Assembly: GCA_963757335.1 (NCBI GenBank)
Contig: CAVWRJ010000024.1
Span: 496,001-560,000 of the forward strand
Length of the DNA stretch: 64,000 nucleotides
Direction: 5' to 3'
Origin: DASQPA01 sp963757335
GTDB lineage: Bacteria; Acidobacteriota; Thermoanaerobaculia; Multivoradales; UBA5704
The translations under genes and the position numbers were made by a program. Of the stretch, positions 26,528-34,268 are shown one piece after another (the first letter of the stretch is position 1; each line of letters starts with the position of its first letter). The notes beneath the pieces are model-generated. The model made no database searches and was not told the origin of the DNA. It was given only the letters and a program-made list of their open reading frames with translations.

Positions 26528-28025
26528 GCACCTTAAGGAGCCTCTACCGCCCGTCGCTCGCCCTCCTGACCGATCTCTACGAGCTCACCATGGCCTGCGG
26601 CTACTGGCAGTCCGGGGCCGGCGACCAGGAGGCGGTCTTCTCCCTCTCCTTCCGGCACCACCCGTTCGGCGGCGGCTTCAGCGTCGCCTGCGGGTTGGAG
26701 CTCGCTGCCGAGTACCTGGAGGAACTCGCCTTCCCGGTCGAGGACCTCGCCTTCCTCGCCGGCCTGACCGGGAACGACGGCCGTCCCCTCTTCCCGACGG
26801 AGTTCCTCGACTACCTGGGTGCTCTCCGCTTCGAGTGCGACGTCGACGCGGTCCCCGAGGGGACGGTCGTCTTCCCCCAGGAGCCGCTGCTCCGGGTCCG
26901 CGGGCCGCTCATCCAGGCCCAGATCGTCGAGTCGACCCTCTTGAACCTGCTCAACTTCCAGACCCTGATCGCCACCAAGGCGGCCCGGGTCTGCCTGGCG
27001 GCGGGGGGGAGCCGGTGCTCGAATTCGGCCTCCGCCGGGCGCAGGGGCTGGACGGCGCTCTAGCCGCCAGCCGCGCCGCCTACATCGGCGGCGTCGCCGG
27101 CACCTCGAACGTTCTCGCCGGCAAGCTCTTCGGCATCCCGGTCAAGGGCACTCACGCCCACAGCTGGGTGATGGCCTTCGACAGCGAGCGGGAGGCCTTC
27201 GCGGCCTACGCCGAGGCGATGCCCAACAACTGCGTCTTCTTAGTCGACACCTACAACACCGCCGACGGGGTGCGGCACGCCGTCGAGGTGGGGCGGCGGC
27301 TCGAAGCGGCGGGGCATCGCCTGGCGGGCATCCGGCTCGACTCGGGCGACCTCGCCTATCTTTCCAATCAGGCCCGCCAGACCTTGGACGAAGCCGGTTT
27401 CTCCCAGGCGGAGATCCTGGCGAGCAACGACCTCGACGAGCGGGTGATCGAGAGCCTGAAGCTCCAGGGGGCGAAGATCGGCGTCTGGGGGGTGGGCACG
27501 CGGCTGGTCACCGGGCACGACGATCCGGCTTTGGGCGGGGTCTACAAGCTCTCCGCCATCCGCCGGCCGGGGGAGCCCTGGCGCTATCCCATCAAGCTCT
27601 CCGAGCAGACGATCAAGATCTCGACCCCCGGCCTCCTCGCCGTGCGCCGCTTCGAGGTGGGAAACGAGTTCGTGGGCGACCTGGTCTACGACTTCGAGCT
27701 GGGCATCGAGGGGCCGCCGGTCCTCGTCGACCCCGCCGACGTCACCCGCCGGAAGACGATGGCGCCGGACACCCCGCACACCGAACTGCTCCAGCCGGTC
27801 TTCCGCCGCGGCCGGCGGGTCGCCGAGCCGCTCCCGCTCGCCGCCGCCCGGCGGCGGGTCCAGGAGCAGCTCGCCGGCTTTCACCCGGGGATCAAGCGTT
27901 TCGTCTACCCCCATCTCTACCCGGTGGGGCTGGAGCGCCGGCTCCTCGAACGCAAGACCGCCCTGGTGCTCGCGGCCCGCGGCCGCGCGCCGGCTCCAGC
28001 CGCTCCGGTCGAAGAGCCGGCATGA
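26524..28025 (+). pseudogene. pncB: Nicotinate phosphoribosyltransferase, frameshifted in a G7 tract
   Basis: The enzyme converts nicotinate and PRPP to nicotinate mononucleotide in NAD salvage. The first frame (GTG 26524) encodes SLALLTDLYELTMACGYWQ..AVFSLSFRHHPFGGGF..LLNFQTLIATKAARVCLAAGG. At the G-run 27003-27009 the frame slips; the continuing frame encodes EFGLRRAQG, GTSNVLAGKLFGIPVKGTHAHSWV, LVDTYNTADGV, IRLDSGDL and LSEQTIKIS, all hallmark blocks. Adding one G would restore a 500-residue protein of normal length. So this is either a sequencing error or a slippage-prone tract. The stop overlaps the next start (ATGA at 28022). Confidence 0.9.
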
Positions 28026-29095
28026 CGCCCCTCCCCGACTTCTACGCCCCCGGCCACGCCGCAGAGTGGAGCTACCGGCCGGACGCGGCGGCGCTCTTCG
28101 CCCGCGCCGGCGCCTGGCGGCGGGAGCATGGCATCCCCCCCGCCGCTGCCGACCGGGCGCGGGTCCACCTCCTCTTGATCGACCTCCAGAAGGACTTCTG
28201 CCTCCCCGAGGGGAGCCTCTACGTGGGGGGGAGGAGCGGCCGCGGGGCAGTCGAGGACAGCGACCGCATCGCCCGCTTCCTCTACGAGAACCTGGCGGTG
28301 GTGACCGAGGTCACGGCGACTCTCGACACCCACTTCCCGTTTCAGATCTTCTTCCCGTCTTTCTGGGTGGACGCCGAAGGCCAACCGCTCACCGCTCATC
28401 GCGAGATCCTGGCCGCCCAGGTCCGGGAAGGCGCCGTCCGCCCCGCTCCCGATCTCTCCTGGCTCGGCCAAGGGGACGCGGCCTGGCTCACCCGGCAGGC
28501 CGAGGCCTACTGCGCCGCGCTCGAACGGGGGGGCCGCTACCGGCTCTACCTCTGGCCGCCTCACTGTCTCTTGGGGAGCGCCGGTCATGCCCTGGTCGGG
28601 GTGATCGAGGAGGCCCGGCTCTTCCATGCCTTCGCCCGCGGCGCCCGCTCGGCGGTCGAGATCAAGGGGGGAGAGCCGCTCACCGAGAGCTACTCGGCGC
28701 TCTCTCCCGAGGTCCTCCTGGCCCACGACGGCAGCGCCCTCGGGCGGCGCAACGAAGTCCTGATCGAGACCCTGCTCGCAGCCGACGCCCTGATCGTCGC
28801 CGGCCAGGCGGCGAGCCACTGCGTCAAGAACACGGTCGAGGATCTCCTCGCCGAGATCGCGGCCCGCGATCCGGCCCTGGCGGGGAAGGTCTATCTCCTC
28901 GAGGACTGCATGTCCGCGGTCGCCGTGCCCGATCCGGCCGGCCTCGGGGGGGCGGGCGAGTTTCTCTTCGACTTCACCGCCGACGCCGAGGCGGCGCTCG
29001 CCCGCTTCGCCGCCGCCGGGATGCACGTCGTCCGCTCGACCGACCCCCTGGCCTCGTGGCCGGGTTTCCCTGCCGCCGCCGGCAGCCGTTTTTAA
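28022..29095 (+). CDS. Cysteine hydrolase of the nicotinamidase/isochorismatase superfamily
   Basis: The 357-residue protein is longer than classical nicotinamidase (about 200 aa). The core is clear: the catalytic Asp block LLLIDLQKDFCLPEGSL, metal and Asp-His elements around ATLDTHFPFQIF and WPPHCLLGS, and the nucleophile in VAGQAASHCVKNTVEDL. Coupling to pncB by a 4-bp overlap makes nicotinamide deamidation the likely role, giving nicotinate for the phosphoribosyltransferase. The extended C-terminus (GGAGEFLFDFTADAEAALARF) resembles that of larger nicotinamidase-like proteins. Confidence 0.82.
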   Translation: MTPLPDFYAPGHAAEWSYRPDAAALFARAGAWRREHGIPPAAADRARVHLLLIDLQKDFCLPEGSLYVGGRSGRGAVEDSDRIARFLYENLAVVTEVTATLDTHFPFQIFFPSFWVDAEGQPLTAHREILAAQVREGAVRPAPDLSWLGQGDAAWLTRQAEAYCAALERGGRYRLYLWPPHCLLGSAGHALVGVIEEARLFHAFARGARSAVEIKGGEPLTESYSALSPEVLLAHDGSALGRRNEVLIETLLAADALIVAGQAASHCVKNTVEDLLAEIAARDPALAGKVYLLEDCMSAVAVPDPAGLGGAGEFLFDFTADAEAALARFAAAGMHVVRSTDPLASWPGFPAAAGSRF

Positions 29096-29143
29096 GTTCG
29101 ATATAGAATCCCGTTTCTACCCTGTTCCTCCGAGGAGCCCCGG

Positions 29144-30226
29144 ATGTCCCTGCACGATCCCTTGATCCGCAAGCTGATGACCCGCCAGGACTTGACCCGG
29201 GCGGAGAGCGCCGACCTGATGGCGGACCTGATGAGCACCGATAGCGAGGGCTGGCGGCTCCTCGCCTTCTCCGTCGCCTCCCAGACCAAGGGGGAGACCG
29301 CGGAGGAGCTCCTGGGGATGTACGACGGCATGCTCCGGCTGACCGGCTCCTACGACATCGCGCTGCCGGCGCGGCTGATGGACGTCTCGTCCACTGGGGG
29401 GAGCGGGGTACGGAAGATCAACGTCTCGACTCTCACCGCCCTCATCACCGGCGACCGCGAGGTGGGGGTCGTCAAGCACTCCTTCTTTCGGGTCACGAGC
29501 GTCACCGGCAGCGCCGACGCTCTCCAGGCGGTCGGCCTCCCGGCGCCCGCCGCCACCCTGCCGATGATCGAGCGCGCCTTGAGAGAGGTGGGGGTCGCCT
29601 TCTACTCGCCGGTCTTCGTCAGCCGCGAGCTCTCGAACCTGGTCCACTTCGGCCTCTCCCTGGCGGAAAAGCAGGTGCGGGTCAGCACCCCGTTCCACCT
29701 GATCGCCCCCCTCTTCACCCCCCTGAAGCTCACCCACCGGATGTTCGGGATCAACCATCCCGACCAGTTCGACCTGATCGTCGACGTCTTCCGCGGCCTC
29801 GGCTATGAGGGGGCTCTGGCCGTGCGCGGCCTGGACGGCCTCGACGAGGTCTCGATCGCCGCCCCCACCCGGATCAAGGGCTTCAAGCGGGGCGACGAGA
29901 TCGATTTCGTCCTCGAACCCGAAGAGGTGGGCCTGAAAACCGCCCCGCAGAGCGCCGTGCAGCCGGCCGACGCCCACCAGAGCCTGGGCGATTTTCTCCG
30001 CATCGCCTGCGGCCGGGAGAGGGGGCCCAAGCGCGATCTGGTGGCGCTCAACTGCGGCGTCGTCTTCTATCTCACCGACCGCGCCCCGTCGATCGAGGCC
30101 GGGATCGAGCTCGCCATCCGCCGCCTGGAGAGCGGCGAGGTCGAGGCCAAGCTCGAGACCCTGGTCGAGCAGATGGGCTCCCCCGAGATTTTGGGGGCCG
30201 CCCGGCGCGAGTATCTGTCGTCCTGA
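29144..30226 (+). CDS. TrpD-like (glycosyltransferase family 3) phosphoribosyltransferase paralogue
   Basis: The 360-residue protein follows the anthranilate phosphoribosyltransferase layout: an N-terminal helical domain (LMTRQDLTRAESADLMADLM), the PRPP loop as SSTGGSGVRKINVST in place of GTGGDG..FNIST, then VVKHSFFRVTSVTGSADAL where TrpD has AKHGNR, and GALAVRGLDGLDEVSIAAPT. The substitutions at the KHGNR and NPA-type positions argue against anthranilate as substrate. No trp genes are nearby. Its stop overlaps the ATG of the next gene by one base. A phosphoribosyl or nucleoside transfer reaction is likely; the acceptor is unknown. Confidence 0.75.
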   Translation: MSLHDPLIRKLMTRQDLTRAESADLMADLMSTDSEGWRLLAFSVASQTKGETAEELLGMYDGMLRLTGSYDIALPARLMDVSSTGGSGVRKINVSTLTALITGDREVGVVKHSFFRVTSVTGSADALQAVGLPAPAATLPMIERALREVGVAFYSPVFVSRELSNLVHFGLSLAEKQVRVSTPFHLIAPLFTPLKLTHRMFGINHPDQFDLIVDVFRGLGYEGALAVRGLDGLDEVSIAAPTRIKGFKRGDEIDFVLEPEEVGLKTAPQSAVQPADAHQSLGDFLRIACGRERGPKRDLVALNCGVVFYLTDRAPSIEAGIELAIRRLESGEVEAKLETLVEQMGSPEILGAARREYLSS

Positions 30227-30999
30227 TGGACATCCGCCGCGAGGTCCTCCGGAACGTGCTGCTCTCCCAGGCCCTGGAGCCCCTGGGCAAGAAGCCGGGC
30301 TGCACCACCCGCCTCCAGGACTCCTCGCCCGGCACCAAGCTCGAATACTTCATCCTCTCCGGGGCCAACAGCGCCTGGGCGTTCTACGACCTCGCCGACC
30401 GGGTGCTAGAGGCCGGCAAGCAGCCCGACTGTATCTACGACCTCGCCTACGAGGCGCAGGCGGCGAGCGTGCGCAACCGCATGGGAGGGAAGGTCAACTA
30501 CGGGCAGATCGCGCTCCTCCTCCCGGTGGTGACGGCCCAGATGCTCCAGTACCTGGAGACCGGCGCCAACGACAGCGTCGAGGATCTCCTCTTGCGGACC
30601 GGCGACGTTCTCCGCCACACGACCGAGCGCGACATCGTCTGCCTGGAGGACTTCATCCACCTGGGCTACCAGCTCTCGGCCCGCCACCACGAGCGCCTCG
30701 GGCAGGCCAAGCCGATCTCGCGACCGGCCTTCGCCGGCCACTACGCCACGGTCTGGGACGCCATGCAGGACCATCAGCACATCCACGCCGTGCGCGAGAC
30801 GGTGCAGGGCTACCCCTACAGCCAGCGGGTCTACCGCTTCCTCCTCCACAACCTGGAGACCGGGATCCTCCCCGCCTCGGAGCTGATCTACCGCTTCCTC
30901 CTCCCCGAGATCGGCCGCCCGGACGTGGTGGCCGACATGATCGTCGTCGGTTTCTACCTGATGCTGGTCCGGCATCCCGACGCGGTGCTGTTCCCCTAG
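30226..30999 (+). CDS. Unrecognised all-helical 257-aa protein coupled to the TrpD-like gene
   Basis: I cannot name a family with confidence. The sequence is soluble and alpha-helical. Notable blocks are LGKKPGCTTRLQDSSPGTKLEYF near residue 20-42, MGGKVNYGQIALLLPVVTAQMLQYLETG and RHTTERDIVCLEDFIHLGYQLSARHHE. The KPG segment faintly recalls the PKPGLVD motif of CitG/MdcB triphosphoribosyl-dephospho-CoA synthases, but the remaining signatures are not evident. Overlap of its ATG with the upstream TGA (TGATG) implies that the two proteins are made together and act in one process. A bidirectional hairpin follows. Confidence 0.6.
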   Translation: MDIRREVLRNVLLSQALEPLGKKPGCTTRLQDSSPGTKLEYFILSGANSAWAFYDLADRVLEAGKQPDCIYDLAYEAQAASVRNRMGGKVNYGQIALLLPVVTAQMLQYLETGANDSVEDLLLRTGDVLRHTTERDIVCLEDFIHLGYQLSARHHERLGQAKPISRPAFAGHYATVWDAMQDHQHIHAVRETVQGYPYSQRVYRFLLHNLETGILPASELIYRFLLPEIGRPDVVADMIVVGFYLMLVRHPDAVLFP

Positions 31000-31030
31000 C
31001 GTAGTGCCCGGTGCGTTCGCGCCGACCGTT

Positions 31031-31060
31031 CCTGGGCGGGGGAAAGGCCCTTCCCCCAGG
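31031..31060. terminator. Hairpin between convergent genes
   Basis: CCTGGGCGGGGGAAAG pairs with CTTCCCCCAGG across a short loop, with one bulge. It lies between the stops of the 257-aa gene and the convergent RibD-type gene and could serve both. No strong T-run is seen. Confidence 0.5.
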
Positions 31061-31078
31061 TCCCTCGGACGCGTTGCA

Positions 31079-31744
31079 TTAGGGCTTCGCCACCCGATAC
31101 CGCAGATAGAGGAAGTCGTCGACCGGCTCCGCCGCTTCGAGCCGGAGCTCGGTCAGCTCGTTCTCGACACCCCCCGAAAACAGGTTGACCGAGCCCGCGG
31201 CGAGGACGGCGGGGATGAGGAGGAGGTGGAGGCGTTCGACCAGGCCGGCTGCCAGGAGGGCACGGTTGAGGCTGCCTCCCCCCTCGCAGACCACCGAGGC
31301 GATCCCGCGCGCGGCGAGCCCGGCGAGGAACGCGGGGAGGTCGGCCCGCGGACCGGGGCCGGCGGGGACCGGCTCGACCCCGCGGGCGGCGAGGAGGTCC
31401 AGGTAGCTCCCCGGGGTCGCCGCCGTCACTCCGACGAGCGTCCGGGCCGAGCCGTCGAGAAAGCGGGCGCCGGGGGGGATGCGGCCGGCCGGGTCGAGGG
31501 TCGCCCGGACGCAGGCGAAGCCGGGGTCCCCGGAGAGCCGGTGGGAGGTCATCGTCGGATCGTTGACGAGGACCGTCCCGCTGCCGACGAGGACGGCACC
31601 ATAGCGGCGGCGCACCTCGCGCTTGATCTCGAGGACCCGCGGCGGCACGGTCATCCGTCCCAGGAGGTCGGTGCTGGGAAGGCCGCGGCCGAGGGTGATG
31701 ATGCCGTTGACCGAGACGGCGGTGAGGAGGTCGACGGTCGGCAT
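31079..31744 (-). CDS. RibD C-terminal-type (DHFR-fold) reductase
   Basis: The 221-residue protein consists only of the pyrimidine reductase domain: LLTAVSVNGIITLGRG, RRRYGAVLVGSGTVLVNDPTMT, an ATLDPAGRIPPGARFLDG block, and GIASVVCEGGGSLNRALLAAGLVERL (NADPH-site glycine motif). It lacks the deaminase half of bifunctional RibD. It could reduce 5-amino-6-(ribosylamino)uracil phosphate or a related pyrimidine or pteridine. No other riboflavin genes are in the window. Confidence 0.82.
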   Translation of the reverse strand: MPTVDLLTAVSVNGIITLGRGLPSTDLLGRMTVPPRVLEIKREVRRRYGAVLVGSGTVLVNDPTMTSHRLSGDPGFACVRATLDPAGRIPPGARFLDGSARTLVGVTAATPGSYLDLLAARGVEPVPAGPGPRADLPAFLAGLAARGIASVVCEGGGSLNRALLAAGLVERLHLLLIPAVLAAGSVNLFSGGVENELTELRLEAAEPVDDFLYLRYRVAKP

Positions 31745-31782
31745 CGGGTAGGTATTGGGGTAGGTACTTGCGGATCAGGCTC

Positions 31783-32448
31783 TCAGGCCCGGCGCCGGGC
31801 GGGCGTCTCCGCCGCGAAGAAGCGCCGGGCCGCCGCGAGGTCGGCCGGGGTGTCGATCTCGAAGATCGGGGCGTCGTAGGGGTGGGTGAGGATCGGCTCG
31901 CCGCGGTCGATCGCCCGCTGGAGGAAGCCGTCGACAGGCGGGTTCGCCAGATCGGCCAGGAGGCTCGGCTCCAGCACCATGAAGGCCGGGATGCTGAGCG
32001 CGTGCTCGCCCTTCCGGGTCACCCGGATCTCCATCGCGGGCGCGAGGCGGAGCTTGGCCTTGAAGCGGTCCGTCCGGCAGTGGAAGAACGAGCCGGCGAA
32101 GCCCCGCTCCCGGTGGGTCGCGAGCAGCTCCCGGTGGGGCCGCCAGTCCGCGAACACCAGGTCGCCGCCCATCCAGCAGAAGGTCTCCGCGAGGGCGAGG
32201 CGGGCGAAGTAGAGGGTTTGGAGGAGGTCCGACGGCTCGTCCTCGACCAGCACCTCGGCGCTCCGGCCGATCTCGGCCGCGAACTCCCGCCGGGTGACGA
32301 CCAGGGGGTCGAGGCCGAGATAGCCGGCGAGCTCGACCGCCCGGTCGAGGATCGTCTTCCCCGCGAGGTCGAGGAGGATCTTCGCGCGGCCGCCGCTCTC
32401 CTCCCGCAACCGCAGGCCGCGCCCCGCGGCCAGGATCACCAGTCTCAT
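31783..32448 (-). CDS. Sugar/choline-phosphate nucleotidyltransferase-like protein
   Basis: The start MRLVILAAGRGLRLR at 32448 places the nucleotide-binding loop (LAAGRGLRLREESGGRAK) at the N-terminus as the family requires; the open frame upstream adds 21 residues of no apparent value. The LAGKTILDRAVELAGYLG and CWMGGDLVFADW blocks (metal-binding Asp) and the C-terminal PIFEIDTPADLAAARRFF match LicC/GlmU-like NTP transferases. It would activate a phosphorylated sugar or alcohol to an NDP/CDP form. Downstream on the same strand is the RibD-type gene. Confidence 0.82.
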   Translation of the reverse strand: MRLVILAAGRGLRLREESGGRAKILLDLAGKTILDRAVELAGYLGLDPLVVTRREFAAEIGRSAEVLVEDEPSDLLQTLYFARLALAETFCWMGGDLVFADWRPHRELLATHRERGFAGSFFHCRTDRFKAKLRLAPAMEIRVTRKGEHALSIPAFMVLEPSLLADLANPPVDGFLQRAIDRGEPILTHPYDAPIFEIDTPADLAAARRFFAAETPARRRA

Positions 32449-32576
32449 CTCTTCCGCTCCCTTTCGATCCGCCTGTTCACGCTGAATCTTAGCGCAATGG
32501 AACATGGTCAAACGAGATCTCTCCGGGATCGGGCTCGGCCCGGGCCGTTATACTCCGCCGCCAGGAGGAGAGCGCG

Positions 32577-32882
32577 ATGATCGAGAGCTGGACCCGAGAG
32601 GATTTCGACGGCCGGGTGGGGGAGATCTTCCACCTCTATCTGGGGGCGGACCCGGTGCCGTTCAAGCTCGCCCAGGTGCGGGCCGGCGCCGCACCGCCTT
32701 CCGGGCGGCCTCAGTTCGCCCTCGTCTTTCGCGGCCCCCGGGCCGCTCTGCGCCCGCAGGGGATCTACAAGGTCGAGCACGCCGAGCTCGGCGCCCACGA
32801 CCTCTTCCTCGTCCCCGTCGGCCTCTCTCCAGACGAGGACGGCGATGGCGGGGGAGTGCTCGTCGAGGCCGTCTTCACCTAG
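32577..32882 (+). CDS. DUF6916-like small protein
   Basis: This 101-residue soluble protein has WTREDFDGRVGEIFHLYLG and LRPQGIYKVEHAELGAHDLFLVPVG, the pattern of DUF6916 proteins. Related proteins often appear near phage-tail-like or cell-surface loci, but no such genes are adjacent. Function unknown. Its end overlaps the convergent GNAT gene by 8 bp. Confidence 0.65.
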   Translation: MIESWTREDFDGRVGEIFHLYLGADPVPFKLAQVRAGAAPPSGRPQFALVFRGPRAALRPQGIYKVEHAELGAHDLFLVPVGLSPDEDGDGGGVLVEAVFT

Positions 32883-33366
32883 GAGCCCGCTCCATGAGGA
32901 GATAGACGCCGCGATCCTCGATCGGGGTGAACCCCAGCCGTAAGTAGAGCCGCAGGGCGGGGTTGAACTTCTCGACGTGGATGGTGACCGGCTTCGCCGC
33001 GGCTTTCCCCTCGGCGAGGATTTCGGCCAGGATGGCGCTGCCGACCCCGGCGTTCCGGTGCTCGGGGAGGAGGGCGATGTCGATCAGCCGGATCTCCTTT
33101 TCCCAGCGTACGACATAGAGCCGGCCGGCCGGCACCCCGTCCCTCAGGATGACGAGGAACTCGGCCCCCGCGTAGTTCTCCTGGTACCAGGCGTGCTGGG
33201 CGGTGAACTGCTGGCGGAGGAAGGCCTCCTTCTGCCCGGCCTCCCACACCACCGCAGCGAGCTCCTCCTCGCGGGTGCTGGCGTAGACGCCCAAAAGGAG
33301 CTCCTGGTCGTCCGGCTGGATGGAGCGGAAGCGGAGCTGGGCGGTCGGGGTGGCGATGTCGTTCAT
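32875..33366 (-). CDS. GNAT-family N-acetyltransferase
   Basis: The 163-residue protein shows the GNAT core: EFLVILRDGVPAGRLYVVRW, IDIALLPEHRNAGVGSAILAEIL (acetyl-CoA pyrophosphate loop, R/Q-x-x-G-x-G/A form) and LRLYLRLGFTPIED. The start MNDIATPTAQLRF at 33366 is chosen because the upstream extension is low-complexity and overlaps HepT. The acceptor substrate is unknown. Confidence 0.88.
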   Translation of the reverse strand: MNDIATPTAQLRFRSIQPDDQELLLGVYASTREEELAAVVWEAGQKEAFLRQQFTAQHAWYQENYAGAEFLVILRDGVPAGRLYVVRWEKEIRLIDIALLPEHRNAGVGSAILAEILAEGKAAAKPVTIHVEKFNPALRLYLRLGFTPIEDRGVYLLMERAPR

Positions 33367-33379
33367 GGCTGGAGAGGGA

Positions 33380-33805
33380 TCACGACTGGGTGCGCACCCA
33401 GGCCGAGACCTCTTCGCCGAAGCGTTCGAGGTCGGCGGGGCCGGTCTTCGCGGCGGCATGGATGAGGCGGGGCTCGACGTCACTGTAACCGTGCGCCACG
33501 ATGTTGCGGAGAGCCACCGCTCGCTGGAGAGCCGCCGCCGTGGCCGGGGAGAGGACCCCGTGCTCGGCCAGGCGGCGGAAGGACTCGCCGAGGGTGACGG
33601 CAACCGGCCATCCCTCGTCAGAGATGAGATGGCTTGCGATATCGAGGCAGGCCTGGACGGCGAGCATCAGGTTGAACGAGACGAGATCGAGCCTGTCCCC
33701 CTCTCTGTCCAACTCCCCGGCCTCGGGTGGATTGTGGTCTCGCACCTTGGTGACGCGGTGCGCCAGCTCCTTGAGCTTGGCCGAAATCACGTTTCGATCA
33801 ACCAT
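33380..33805 (-). CDS. hepT: HepT-like (DUF86) toxin
   Basis: The 141-residue helical protein carries the HEPN RNase motif R100-x4-H105-x-Y107 (ALRNIVAHGYSDV). In the HepT/MntA system the toxin is silenced by adenylylation of that tyrosine. It overlaps the upstream MntA gene by 8 bp. The order antitoxin then toxin matches known modules. Confidence 0.92.
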   Translation of the reverse strand: MVDRNVISAKLKELAHRVTKVRDHNPPEAGELDREGDRLDLVSFNLMLAVQACLDIASHLISDEGWPVAVTLGESFRRLAEHGVLSPATAAALQRAVALRNIVAHGYSDVEPRLIHAAAKTGPADLERFGEEVSAWVRTQS

Positions 33806-34199
33806 GACGGCCCTCCGCGAGCCGCTTCAAATAGGCATCCCGCATGCGCTCGAACCAGGGACGATCGGTCTCCAGCTGCGCGATGGTGTGGGAGCGCCAG
33901 CGCGCCTCGGCTCCGGCCTCCCCCTGGTGGAGAAGGACTCCGTCGCGCAGAACGGCCTGCATCAGAGGATAGCTGGCATCGGCGATGCCCACCGCCTGGA
34001 CCTCCCGGCGGACGGCCTCGCTCAGATGGGACGCCAACTCCAGGGGATCGACGTCCCTTCCCAGGTACGCCACGTCCACGTCGGAATCCGGTCGGAACCG
34101 GCCGCGCGCCCGGGAGCCGAAAAGGAGGGCGAGCGTGACGTCCTTGCGGCCGGCCAGGGCGGAGCGGAGAGCCTCCACGAGGGCGGGATCGGCGAGCAT
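33798..34199 (-). CDS. mntA: MntA-like nucleotidyltransferase antitoxin
   Basis: The 133-residue minimal nucleotidyltransferase has G28-S29 and D40-x-D42 (LLFGSRARGRFRPDSDVDVAYLG), the GSx10DxD signature. It would transfer AMP to the HepT active-site tyrosine. The ATG at 34199 is the first start compatible with the domain. Translation is coupled to hepT by an 8-bp overlap. Confidence 0.92.
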   Translation of the reverse strand: MLADPALVEALRSALAGRKDVTLALLFGSRARGRFRPDSDVDVAYLGRDVDPLELASHLSEAVRREVQAVGIADASYPLMQAVLRDGVLLHQGEAGAEARWRSHTIAQLETDRPWFERMRDAYLKRLAEGRHG

Positions 34200-34268
34200 G
34201 TCGAGGAGTCTAGCATCCGGAAGGGCGGGGTCCGGCGGGATGGGCGGGATGGGATATCGTTTCAGCAG

